From: an uncultured beta proteobacterium
GTDB lineage: Bacteria; Pseudomonadota; Gammaproteobacteria; Burkholderiales; Rhodocyclaceae
Direction: 5' to 3'
Assembly (NCBI GenBank): GCA_903917505.1
Contig: CAIXAY010000335.1
Coordinates: 1 to 9,148, forward strand
DNA length: 9,148 nt
Part shown: one piece after another, positions 1 to 6,497 of the stretch
How the letters are laid out: each line of letters begins with the position of its first letter
Position numbering within the stretch: position 1 is the stretch's first letter
Notes under the pieces: generated by a model
Told to the model about the DNA's origin: nothing
Seen by the model: only the letters and a program-made list of their open reading frames with translations
The model's database searches: none
Made by a program: the position numbers and the translations under genes

Positions 1-791
1 CGGAAAAGCGCGCCGCCTACGACCAGCTCGGCAAGGGCTATCAATCCGGCCAGGACTTCCGCCCGCCACCCGACTGGGACGCCGGTTTCGAATTCTCCGG
101 GCAGGGATTTGCGCCCGGCGCGGCGTACGATGGGCACGGCGCCGGCGATTACAGCGATTTCTTCGCCGAACTGTTCGGCCGCATGGGCGGCCAGCACGGT
201 CCTTTCCGCGCCGGCCATGCGCAGGCGCGCGGCGAGGACCACCACGCCAAGGTACTGCTCGATATCGAGGATGCCTACACCAGCCCGAGCCGGCAGATCT
301 CGCTGCGCGTGCCGCGCGTCGATGGGCGCGGCCATGTCGAACTGACGACGCGCACGCTCAACGTCAAGATTCCCCAGGGTGTCCACGAAGGCCAGGTGAT
401 CCGCCTGGCCGGGCAAGGGGCACCGGGATTCGGCAACGCGCCGCCCGGCGATTTGATGCTCGAGGTGCATTTCAGGCCGCATGGCCGCTTCACCGCCGAT
501 GGCCGCGATTTGCACCTGACGCTGCCGGTGGCGCCGTGGGAAGCCGCGCTCGGCAGCGTCATCGCCGTCGACCTGCCGCAGGGCCAGGTCAAGGTGCGCA
601 TCCCCGAGGGCGCGCAAAGCGGCCGCCAGTTGCGGGTGCGCGGCAAGGGACTGCCGGACAAGCCGCCCGGCGACCTGCTGCTCAACATCCAGGTGATCCT
701 GCCGCCGGCCGACAGTGCGCGGGCGAAGGAAATTTACGCAACCATGCAGCGCGAACTGGCTTTCGATCCACGCCGCGCCGGGAGGGACTGA
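1..791 (+). CDS. cbpA: CbpA-type DnaJ co-chaperone (Hsp40), 5' end cut by window edge
   Basis: The frame is open from base 3, giving 262 visible residues; about 50 N-terminal residues are outside the window, judging by the roughly 306-residue E. coli CbpA. The visible part opens with the end of a J domain (EKRAAYDQLGKGY). A Gly/Phe/Asp-rich linker follows (FEFSGQGF, DYSDFFAELFG), then two C-terminal substrate-binding beta domains. Typical CTD signatures are LNVKIPQGVHEGQVIRLAGQG, in CTD I, and VKVRIPEGAQSGRQLRVRGKG, in CTD II. There is no CxxCxGxG zinc-finger region, which separates this class II CbpA-like protein from DnaJ itself. The family stimulates DnaK ATPase activity and delivers substrates in the cytoplasm; E. 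coli CbpA also binds curved DNA. The cbpM gene directly downstream supports cbpA over a generic class II Hsp40. The HPD motif that contacts DnaK lies outside the window and cannot be checked. Confidence 0.93.
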   Translation, partial: EKRAAYDQLGKGYQSGQDFRPPPDWDAGFEFSGQGFAPGAAYDGHGAGDYSDFFAELFGRMGGQHGPFRAGHAQARGEDHHAKVLLDIEDAYTSPSRQISLRVPRVDGRGHVELTTRTLNVKIPQGVHEGQVIRLAGQGAPGFGNAPPGDLMLEVHFRPHGRFTADGRDLHLTLPVAPWEAALGSVIAVDLPQGQVKVRIPEGAQSGRQLRVRGKGLPDKPPGDLLLNIQVILPPADSARAKEIYATMQRELAFDPRRAGRD

Positions 792-794
792 AGC

Positions 795-1103
795 ATGCGC
801 GACGACGAGATTGTCATTGGCACGCTGCTCGACGAGTGCTGGCTCACCCTCGAGCAGGTCGCCGCCACCTGCCAGGTCGACACCGACTGGCTGCAGCGCC
901 ATATCGACGAAGGCCTGGTGCCGCACCTCGACAGCGTCGGCGGGACCTGGCGCCTGTCCGGCGGCATGGTCGCGCGCATCCGGCGCACGCGGCAAATCGA
1001 AACAGACTTCGAGGCGCAGCCGGAACTCGCGGCGCTGGTCGCCGACCTGCTCGAGGAAATGGACGATCTGCGCGCGCAGCTCAGGCGCCTGACGCCACGC
1101 TGA
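795..1103 (+). CDS. cbpM: CbpM-family chaperone modulator
   Basis: This 102-residue protein matches the roughly 100-residue CbpM family. The N-terminal half (about residues 8-65) looks like a MerR-type winged helix: LTLEQVAATCQVDTDWLQRH followed by IDEGLVPH and a GTWRLSGGMVARIRR segment. The C-terminal part (about 75-100) is a Leu/Glu-rich helix (LVADLLEEMDDLRAQLRRL), likely a coiled coil. In E. coli, CbpM binds the J domain of CbpA and blocks its co-chaperone and DNA-binding activity. The start is set by GGAGGG at 781-786, within the last codons of cbpA, 8 bases before the ATG; only 3 bases separate the cbpA stop from this start. The two genes are therefore almost certainly co-transcribed and co-regulated. 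Assignment rests on length, the MerR-like fold and position; sequence conservation in this family is low. Confidence 0.85.
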   Translation: MRDDEIVIGTLLDECWLTLEQVAATCQVDTDWLQRHIDEGLVPHLDSVGGTWRLSGGMVARIRRTRQIETDFEAQPELAALVADLLEEMDDLRAQLRRLTPR

Positions 1104-1128
1104 GGCCCGTTTTCCGGCGGCAAAGTGG

Positions 1129-1134
1129 TAGAAT
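1129..1134 (+). promoter_or_regulatory. possible -10 box upstream of yebC
   Basis: TAGAAT lies in the 117-base gap between cbpM and yebC and matches the sigma-70 -10 consensus at 5 of 6 positions. No convincing TTGACA-like -35 box lies 16-18 bases upstream; the T-rich stretch at 1110-1113 is the nearest candidate and is poor. If it is real, the yebC leader is about 80 bases long. That leader contains GCTGCG (1154-1159) and its complement CGCAGC (1194-1199), which could pair. Confidence 0.35.
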
Positions 1135-1220
1135 GCTCGCCTTTTCAGCGCGCGCTGCGGCGATCGGCGGAAGACCGGCGGGCGGGGCGCGAACGCAGCA
1201 TATACAGGGATGAGGTGAGC

Positions 1221-1946
1221 ATGTCCGGACACTCCAAATGGGCGAATATCCAGCACCGCAAAGGGCGCCAGGATGAAAAACGCGGCGCCGCTTTTTCCAA
1301 GATCGCAAAGGAAATCACCGTCGCCGCCAAAATGGGCGGCGGCGACCCGAGCTTCAACCCGCGCCTGCGCCTGGCCGTGGACAAGGGCAAGGGCGTCAAC
1401 ATGCCCAAGGACAAGATCGACAACGCCATCAAGAAAGGCACCGGCGAGCTCGAAGGCGTCGATTACATCGAAATCCGTTACGAGGGTTACGGCATCAACG
1501 GCGCTGCAATCATCGTCGATTGCCTGACCGACAACCGTACGCGCACCGTCGCCGAAGTCCGCCACGCCTTCAACAAGTACGGCGGCAACATGGGCACCGA
1601 TGGCTGCGTGGCCTTCCAGTTCAAGCACTGCGGCCAGTTGCTGTTCGCCCCGGGCACCGATGAAGCGGCGCTGATGGACGCGGCGATCGAAGCCGGCGCC
1701 GACGACGTGCTGAGCAACGACGATGGCTCGATCGAAGTCATCACGCCGCCGAACGACTACATGGCGGTCAAGGAAGCGCTGGCCGCGGCGGGCTTCAAAG
1801 CCGAATTCGGGCAGGTGACGATGAAGGCCGAGAACGAAACCACGCTCACCGGCGACGAAGCGACGCGCATGCAGCGGCTGATCGACGTGCTCGAGAGCCT
1901 CGACGACGTGCAGGAAGTCTATACCAGCGTGGTGCTCGAGGAATAA
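1221..1946 (+). CDS. yebC: YebC/PmpR family protein
   Basis: The 241-residue product is full length for the YebC family (about 240-250). It begins with the family signature [20 protein letters not shown] and continues with [19 protein letters not shown], the [16 protein letters not shown] segment and [20 protein letters not shown]. The C-terminal domain includes [10 protein letters not shown] and ends [12 protein letters not shown]. Members have been described as DNA-binding transcriptional regulators (PmpR in Pseudomonas), and more recent work implicates some YebC proteins in relieving ribosome stalling at proline stretches. The sequence does not show which role applies here. The ATG at 1221 is chosen because GAGGTGA at 1212-1218 is a near-perfect Shine-Dalgarno sequence; the frame stays open upstream to a GTG at 1125, but that extension does not resemble the family. 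yebC next to ruvC is a common proteobacterial arrangement, here interrupted by the DUF6600 gene. Confidence 0.97.
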   Translation: MSGHSKWANIQHRKGRQDEKRGAAFSKIAKEITVAAKMGGGDPSFNPRLRLAVDKGKGVNMPKDKIDNAIKKGTGELEGVDYIEIRYEGYGINGAAIIVDCLTDNRTRTVAEVRHAFNKYGGNMGTDGCVAFQFKHCGQLLFAPGTDEAALMDAAIEAGADDVLSNDDGSIEVITPPNDYMAVKEALAAAGFKAEFGQVTMKAENETTLTGDEATRMQRLIDVLESLDDVQEVYTSVVLEE

Positions 1947-1965
1947 GCGCCGGGCGGCGTTTATT
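1942..1965 (+). terminator. Intrinsic terminator overlapping the yebC stop codon
   Basis: AATAAGCGCC (1942-1951), loop GGGC (1952-1955) and GGCGTTTATT (1956-1965) form a 10-bp stem with one G-T wobble. The lower stem is A/T rich, so TTTATT also serves as the U-rich stretch. The yebC TAA stop (1944-1946) is inside the 5' arm. The near-symmetry means it could work in both orientations. It separates yebC transcription from the next gene. Confidence 0.65.
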
Positions 1966-2044
1966 GTGCAACAAAGTGTTTCCGCAGTACCGTCCGGCGC
2001 GCACCCGCGCGTTGATCGGGGAACACCGAACCGGACATTGCGCA

Positions 2045-3961
2045 ATGAACGATAGCCAGCCCCATGGCCGCCACCTGCGTGGCCTCCTCTTCGCGCTGCT
2101 CGCCGGCGCGCTGTTCGCGATCGCACCGGCCTGGGCCGATCCGCCCGGGCGCATCGGCCGCATCGCCTGGCTCGCGGGAACGGTCAGCTTGCAAAGCGCG
2201 AGCGGCGATGCGTTCAGCGCGCCGCTCAACCAGCCGCTGACCAGCGGCGACGTTCTGACCCTGGACGCGGGGGCGCGCGCCGAAATCCAGATCGGCTCCA
2301 AGACCGTCCGCCTCGATGCGGGCAGCGTGCTCGCACTCGACCGGGTCGACGATGAACTGGTTCGGCTCTACTTGAGCAACGGCCGCGCCATCGCCGTGCT
2401 GCCGACGCCGGAAGCGTTCGGCGACTTTGAAATGGCGACGATGAACGGCCGCTTCACGGCCAGCGAGCCCGGGAATTACCGCTTTGCCGCCGACATCAAC
2501 GGCTCGAGCGCGACCGTCTATAGCGGCCGCTTGCGATTTGCCGGCGAGGGCAGCGGCCTCGACATGCGCGCTGGAGTCAGCGCGCAGTTCTGGCAGGACG
2601 GGCAGACCCGCTCCCGCCTCCTGCCTGTGCTCAACGACGAATTTTCCGCCTGGAGCGTCGCCCGCGACCAGCGCCTGGCAGCCAATGCGCAGGGCGCGTA
2701 CACGCGCTACGTGTCGCCTGAAATGACCGGCGCCGCCGATCTCGACGCTTACGGCAGCTGGGCGGAAACACCCGAATACGGCGCGATCTGGTATCCGCGC
2801 AGCGTCACCGCCGACTGGGCGCCCTACCGGAGCGGCAACTGGGTATGGGTCGCGCCCTGGGGCTGGACCTGGGTCGACTACGAACCCTGGGGCTTCGCAC
2901 CCTTCCATTACGGGCGCTGGGTGCAGCAGCGCGGGCGCTGGGCCTGGGTTCCCGGAACGCGGATCGCGCGGCCGACGTACGCCCCGGCGATGGTCGCCTG
3001 GATCGGCGGTCCCGGCGGCGGCATAGCCATCGGCAGCCGGCCGACGGTCGGATGGTTTCCGCTCGCGCCGCACGAAGTCTATGTCCCTTCCTATCGCAGC
3101 AGCGTCAATTACGTGCGCCAGGTCAATATCACCCATGTTCCCCAGTTGCCCGAGGCTGCGCTGATCGTCAACGATCCGCAGGCTTTCGTCGCGCGCGCAC
3201 ATTATGCGCACCGCGAATTGCCGCAGGCGGTCACCGTGGTTCCGGCCGAGGTGGTGACGCAACGGCGATCGGTCGCGGCGGCGGCATTCCCGCCCGGCGA
3301 CCTCCGCGCCCTGCGCGAACAACCGCTGCAAGCGGCGGCGCCGCTGCCGGCGCCCGCTGCCGAAACAAGAATCCGGCAGGACCGGCAGGCGCAACCCGGC
3401 CGGCCGGCGCCGGATATCGGCCAACGCGAAAGCGATCGTCCGGAAGTCTTGACGGTTAGCCCGGGCGCGGCTGTAAGCCGAAGCGCCATTGCGCCAGTTC
3501 CGCAAGCGCAGGCGCCGGCCAGCGCCGCGCCGCGCAGCGAGCCAGCGGCGCCAATCCGTCCGGAAGCGTTTACCCCGCGCACCGGCGGCATGCCGGCCGC
3601 GGGCGAGCGCCCGGAAATCGGCGCTGCGCCAAGCACCGTAATCGTTATACCGCGCACCGAGCCGCTTGAATCGCATGTGCAGGAACGCTCGTTCCGGCGC
3701 GAAGAGGCCGCGCCGCAGGCCGTAGCGCGCCCGCCGCAGCGCGAGGTACGCACCGAAGCGCCGGCCGCGCAGGTCTTTCAGGCCCCGGTTGCGCGCCCGG
3801 CGATGCCGTCGGCGGCCGTTCCCGAAGTCCGCCACGAAGCGCCGCGCGAAGTCAGCCACGCGCCGGCGGCACACGTTGAAGCCAGGCCGTCAGCCGAAGC
3901 GGAACGCGAGCGCGCAGGCAAGGAAGACCATCGTCATCACGACGAGAACGAAAAACACTGA
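2045..3961 (+). CDS. Exported FecR-domain / DUF6600 protein of unknown function
   Basis: The product has 638 residues. Residues 1-31 look like a Sec signal peptide: a short polar start with Arg and His, the hydrophobic core LRGLLFALLAGALFAIAP, and AWA|D as the cleavage site. Residues about 35-185 resemble a FecR-like beta domain (GRIGRIAWLAGTVSLQSASG, LTSGDVLTLDAGARAEIQIG, YSGRLRFAG). Residues about 235-350 form an aromatic, Trp-rich DUF6600 domain: YGSWAETPEYGAIWYPR, ADWAPYRSGNWVWVAPWGWT, PWGFAPFHYGRWV, RWAWVPG and VGWFPLAPHE. The remaining roughly 240 residues are Pro/Ala/Arg/Glu-rich, probably disordered, and end in a His-rich charged tail (KEDHRHHDENEKH). The ATG at 2045 is preferred because the signal peptide follows it. 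A TTG at 1964 is in frame but lies inside the terminator hairpin. The Shine-Dalgarno sequence is weak (CGGA at 2032-2035). I infer a periplasmic or surface location; the molecular function is unknown. Confidence 0.85.
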   Translation: MNDSQPHGRHLRGLLFALLAGALFAIAPAWADPPGRIGRIAWLAGTVSLQSASGDAFSAPLNQPLTSGDVLTLDAGARAEIQIGSKTVRLDAGSVLALDRVDDELVRLYLSNGRAIAVLPTPEAFGDFEMATMNGRFTASEPGNYRFAADINGSSATVYSGRLRFAGEGSGLDMRAGVSAQFWQDGQTRSRLLPVLNDEFSAWSVARDQRLAANAQGAYTRYVSPEMTGAADLDAYGSWAETPEYGAIWYPRSVTADWAPYRSGNWVWVAPWGWTWVDYEPWGFAPFHYGRWVQQRGRWAWVPGTRIARPTYAPAMVAWIGGPGGGIAIGSRPTVGWFPLAPHEVYVPSYRSSVNYVRQVNITHVPQLPEAALIVNDPQAFVARAHYAHRELPQAVTVVPAEVVTQRRSVAAAAFPPGDLRALREQPLQAAAPLPAPAAETRIRQDRQAQPGRPAPDIGQRESDRPEVLTVSPGAAVSRSAIAPVPQAQAPASAAPRSEPAAPIRPEAFTPRTGGMPAAGERPEIGAAPSTVIVIPRTEPLESHVQERSFRREEAAPQAVARPPQREVRTEAPAAQVFQAPVARPAMPSAAVPEVRHEAPREVSHAPAAHVEARPSAEAERERAGKEDHRHHDENEKH

Positions 3962-3965
3962 GCAC

Positions 3966-3999
3966 GGCGGCGCCGGTCACGCGGCGCCCGCCTTTCATT
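3966..3999 (+). terminator. Terminator-like hairpin after the DUF6600 gene
   Basis: GGCGGCGCCG (3966-3975) pairs with CGGCGC (3982-3987) and CGCC (3989-3992) with one bulged C at 3988, around a six-base loop. TTTCATT follows directly (3993-3999). The stem is strong but the T-tract is short and broken, so efficiency is uncertain. It starts 5 bases after the stop codon. Confidence 0.5.
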
Positions 4000-4025
4000 G
4001 CCTGAGCGGGACGCCGCGGACTCGG

Positions 4026-4031
4026 TATACT
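4026..4031 (+). promoter_or_regulatory. Candidate -10 box for the ruvC transcript
   Basis: TATACT matches the sigma-70 -10 consensus TATAAT at 5 of 6 positions. It lies just after the terminator-like hairpin and 94 bases before ruvC. The best -35-like TTGCCT (3998-4003) is 22 bases away, too far for a standard promoter, and CTGAGC (4002-4007) is at 18 bases but matches poorly. A start near 4038 would give a leader of about 80 bases. Confidence 0.4.
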
Positions 4032-4057
4032 AACAACGTGCACTGAGAGTCCAGCCC

Positions 4058-4123
4058 ATGTCCTTGCTCGTTTTCTGCCGCGTACTGCCCGCCTCCGCCG
4101 CCCGAGCGGCGCGCCGCACATGA
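4058..4123 (+). CDS. Possible 21-codon leader ORF overlapping the ruvC start
   Basis: An ATG at 4058, preceded by GAGAG at 4045-4049, opens a 21-codon frame starting MSLLVF and ending RRT. Its TGA (4121-4123) overlaps the ruvC ATG (4120-4122) as ATGA, the usual layout for translational coupling. The peptide resembles nothing I recognise, and its Ala/Arg-rich end is what random GC-rich sequence would also give. The hairpin CGCCGC-CCGA-GCGGCG (4096-4111) lies within it, 8 bases before ruvC. It may be a regulatory leader or chance. Confidence 0.3.
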   Translation: MSLLVFCRVLPASAARAARRT

Positions 4124-4674
4124 CATTGGCGAGTAAGGATGCGATTCGCATTCTCGGCATCGACCCGGGCTTGCGCATCACCGGTTTTGGCGTCATCGAA
4201 AAAACCGGCAACAGGCTCGCCTACATCGCCAGCGGCTGCATCAAGACCGACGCCAAGTGCGCGCTGCCGGTTCGCCTGGGAACGATTCATGCCGGACTGC
4301 GCGAACTCGTCGCGCAATATCAGCCCGATCAGGCCGTCGTCGAAATCGTCTTCGTCAACGTCAATCCGCAATCGACGCTGCTGCTCGGGCAGGCGCGCGG
4401 CGCGGCGATCGCCGCGCTGGTCGCCGGCGGCATCGAGGTGGCCGAATATACGGCCTTGCAAGTCAAGCAGGCGGTGGTGGGCAATGGCCACGCTGACAAG
4501 AAACAGGTGCTGCACATGGTGCGTCGCCTGCTCGCACTGCCCGGCGACCCGAGCCCGGACGCCGCCGACGCGCTGGCCTGCGCGATCGCCCACGCGCACG
4601 GCGGCCAGGGCCTCGGCTCGCTTTCGACGAAGGGCATGCGCGTGCGCAACGGGCGGATGACCGAGATGAAATAG
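4120..4674 (+). CDS. ruvC: Holliday junction resolvase RuvC
   Basis: RuvC cuts Holliday junctions symmetrically, as a dimer, to end recombination and repair. The 184-residue product is slightly longer than E. coli RuvC (173). All four acidic catalytic positions are visible: D15 in [15 protein letters not shown]75 in AVVEIVFVN, and D147 and D150 in [15 protein letters not shown]. The family segments [14 protein letters not shown] (about 87-100) and [17 protein letters not shown] (114-130) are intact. The N-terminus has about 8 residues before the usual RILGIDPG start. The ATG at 4120 is the only ATG in frame nearby; it has no clear Shine-Dalgarno sequence (weak GAGCGG at 4104-4109, which falls in a hairpin) and overlaps the stop of a possible leader ORF. 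Unlike compact ruvCAB clusters, ruvA starts 164 bases further on, beyond an inverted-repeat element. Confidence 0.97.
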   Translation: MTLASKDAIRILGIDPGLRITGFGVIEKTGNRLAYIASGCIKTDAKCALPVRLGTIHAGLRELVAQYQPDQAVVEIVFVNVNPQSTLLLGQARGAAIAALVAGGIEVAEYTALQVKQAVVGNGHADKKQVLHMVRRLLALPGDPSPDAADALACAIAHAHGGQGLGSLSTKGMRVRNGRMTEMK

Positions 4675-4682
4675 GGGAAAAG

Positions 4683-4814
4683 AATTCACCACAACGACTC
4701 AACGGACACAACGAGAAACAAAGCCATTAATTGAGCCAAGAATCTTCCCTGCGTCGCGGAAAAATGAGCACCTGAAAGTTCTTCGTTGTGATCGTTGTGT
4801 CGTTGTGCTTAATT
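4683..4814. repeat. 132-bp inverted-repeat element between ruvC and ruvA, MITE- or REP-like
   Basis: The left arm (4683-4717) starts AATT, 3 bases, then CACAACGAC; the reverse complement of the right arm (4779-4814) starts AATT, 3 bases, then CACAACGAC. Over the next bases the arms differ by only three substitutions and a 1-base indel. Each arm is itself iterated: TCGTTGTG occurs at 4783-4790, 4792-4799 and 4800-4807, with its complement at 4690-4697 and 4707-4714 and a degenerate middle copy. The 61-base centre (4718-4778) has no ORF that I can support. The AT-rich, A/C-skewed sequence is unlike its GC-rich neighbours. In RNA the arms would form a long stem between ruvC and ruvA. No clear target-site duplication is visible. 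I infer a small dispersed element; copy number cannot be seen from one window. Confidence 0.75.
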
Positions 4815-4838
4815 ACAGCTTTCAAAAAGGGATACGCC

Positions 4839-5414
4839 ATGATCGGCCGTCTGACCGGAACACTGCTCGAAAAGAACCCGCCGCAAGTGCTGATCGACGT
4901 CGGCGGAATCGGCTACGAAGTCGATGTGCCGATGAGCACCTTCTACAACCTGCCGGCCAGCGGTGAAAGGATTACCCTGCTCACCCATTTCGTCGTGCGC
5001 GAGGACGGGCACTATCTTTTCGGCTTCGCCACGCCGGCCGAGCGTTACGCCTTCCGCCAGCTGATCAAGATTTCCGGCATCGGCGCGCGCATGGCGCTGG
5101 CGGTGCTCTCCGGCCTGTCGGTGAGCGACCTGGCGCAAGCTATCGTGCGCCAGGAAATCGGGCGCCTGATCAAGGTGCCGGGAATCGGCAAGAAGACCGC
5201 TGAGCGCCTGCTGCTCGAACTCAAGGGGAAACTCGGCGACGCGCTGCCGGCTTCAGGCGTGCCCGTTGAAGACCGGCAGCATGACATCCTCAATGCGCTG
5301 CTGGCGCTGGGTTACAATGATCGCGAAGCAGCGGCGGCGATGAAACCGCTGGCTGCAGGCATTTCCACGTCGGACGGAATCCGGCAGGCGCTCAAATCAC
5401 TTTCGAAGGCTTGA
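4839..5414 (+). CDS. ruvA: Holliday junction branch migration complex subunit RuvA
   Basis: RuvA binds the four-way junction as a tetramer and loads the RuvB motor. The 191-residue product is near the usual length (203 in E. coli). Domain I is an OB fold ([20 protein letters not shown]) with the acidic pin E55-D56 in [11 protein letters not shown], which guides strand separation. Domain II has two helix-hairpin-helix motifs, [10 protein letters not shown] (78-87) and [12 protein letters not shown] (113-124). Domain III (about 147-191, [19 protein letters not shown]) is the RuvB-contacting three-helix bundle. The start at 4839 is set by AAGGGA (4827-4832) 6 bases upstream and by the standard MIGRLTG opening. 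The frame extends back to a GTG at 4788, but those codons lie in the repeat element and are not family-like. The AI-2E family gene follows after 6 bases. Confidence 0.97.
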   Translation: MIGRLTGTLLEKNPPQVLIDVGGIGYEVDVPMSTFYNLPASGERITLLTHFVVREDGHYLFGFATPAERYAFRQLIKISGIGARMALAVLSGLSVSDLAQAIVRQEIGRLIKVPGIGKKTAERLLLELKGKLGDALPASGVPVEDRQHDILNALLALGYNDREAAAAMKPLAAGISTSDGIRQALKSLSKA

Positions 5415-5420
5415 AGCTCA

Positions 5421-6491
5421 ATGCAACAGGTATCGTCCGCCCAAAAGCAGATCATCCAGTTCGCCATCGTCGCGCTGCTGTTGATCGGCTGCATCGCCGT
5501 GCTGATGCCGTTCACCGGCACCGTGCTGCTGGCCGTCATCGTCTGCGTCACGACGACGCCGGCGCACCGCTGGATGCTCGCCCGCTGCGGCGGCCGCAGC
5601 ACGCTGACCGCAGCGCTGATGTCGGTCCTGCTGATCCTGCTGCTGGTCGCGCCGATGGCTTTGCTCTCCGGTTCGCTGGCCAACGGGGTCGAAGTGGCGG
5701 TCGCCTACTTCCGGCCGCTGCTCGAAAACGGATTGCCCGCCGAAGCGCCGCGCTGGCTGACCGATCTGCCGTTGGCCGGCGGCTTCATCGCCGATTATTG
5801 GCACACGCTGGTCGCCAGCCGCGAAGAAATGAACGAGCTCCTGCGCCAGTTCATCGCCCCGACGCGACGCCTGGCGCTGGACACCGTTTCACTGTTCGGC
5901 CAGGGCCTGCTGCAACTGGTGCTGGTCATCTTTTTCGTGTTCTTCATTTTCCGCGACGCCGAAGCCTACGCCGGCGCGTTGCGCACCGGCAGCCGCAAGC
6001 TGGCCGGCGACCTCGGCGAGCGCATGCTCAAGCTCGCCGAAGGCACGGTCACCAGCGTCATGATCGGCATCGTCGGCACCGCCGCCGCGCAGGCGGTCGT
6101 AGCGATGATCGGCTTTCTCATCGCCGGGGTGCCCGGGGTGATCATGCTCACCTTCGCCACCTTCTTCTTCTCGATGGTCCCGGTCGTCGGCGCCACGCTG
6201 ATCTGGCTCGGCGCGGCGCTCTGGCTCTACCAGGGCGGGCAGCCGGGCTGGGCCATCTTCATGGTGTTGTGGGGCATGTTCGGCATCAGCAGCGTCGATA
6301 ACATCGTCAAGCCGATTCTGATTTCGCGCACCTCGAGCCTGCCGCTGCTGCTGATCATCATCGGCGTCTTCGGCGGCGTGCTGGTGTTCGGCTTCATCGG
6401 CCTGTTTCTCGGGCCGACGCTGCTGGCGCTCGGGCAGGTGCTGATCCGCGAGTGGCTGGCACATCCCGATTACGAAGGCCCGTCGATTTAA
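5421..6491 (+). CDS. AI-2E/PerM family membrane transporter
   Basis: The 356-residue product is an integral membrane protein of the AI-2E transporter (PerM, formerly UPF0118) family. Hydrophobic segments are seen at about 11-30, 33-45, 62-82, 160-178, 208-236, 238-270, 276-292 and 308-345, consistent with the family's usual eight helices. The long soluble stretch between the third and fourth segments (about 85-155) is also typical. The C-terminal signature is clear: SVDNIVKPILISRTSSLPLL, then GVFGGVLVFGFIGLFLGPTL. Members have been linked to autoinducer-2 export or sodium/proton exchange, but the substrate cannot be deduced here. Its place between ruvA and ruvB, 6 bases from each, indicates one transcript. 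The Shine-Dalgarno sequence is weak (GAAG at 5413-5416). Confidence 0.92.
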   Translation: MQQVSSAQKQIIQFAIVALLLIGCIAVLMPFTGTVLLAVIVCVTTTPAHRWMLARCGGRSTLTAALMSVLLILLLVAPMALLSGSLANGVEVAVAYFRPLLENGLPAEAPRWLTDLPLAGGFIADYWHTLVASREEMNELLRQFIAPTRRLALDTVSLFGQGLLQLVLVIFFVFFIFRDAEAYAGALRTGSRKLAGDLGERMLKLAEGTVTSVMIGIVGTAAAQAVVAMIGFLIAGVPGVIMLTFATFFFSMVPVVGATLIWLGAALWLYQGGQPGWAIFMVLWGMFGISSVDNIVKPILISRTSSLPLLLIIIGVFGGVLVFGFIGLFLGPTLLALGQVLIREWLAHPDYEGPSI

Positions 6492-6497
6492 TTCCCC

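Noticed and set aside
1081..1092. Perfect 12-base palindrome TCAGGCGCCTGA near the end of cbpM
   Set aside because: It lies within coding sequence, has no T-tract and no partner site; short GC palindromes are common in this composition.
1201..1206. TATACA as a -10 box for yebC
   Set aside because: A start about 7 bases downstream would fall in the yebC ribosome-binding site and remove part of it.
1961..3874. 637-codon open frame on the - strand opposite the DUF6600 gene
   Set aside because: It is Arg/Ala/Gly-rich with no recognisable domain, while the + strand frame has a signal peptide and two recognisable domains. Long antisense frames are expected in such GC-rich coding DNA.
4788..4838. 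Upstream GTG start extending RuvA by 17 residues
   Set aside because: The extra codons lie in the inverted-repeat arm and do not resemble RuvA; the ATG at 4839 has a proper ribosome-binding site and the family N-terminus.
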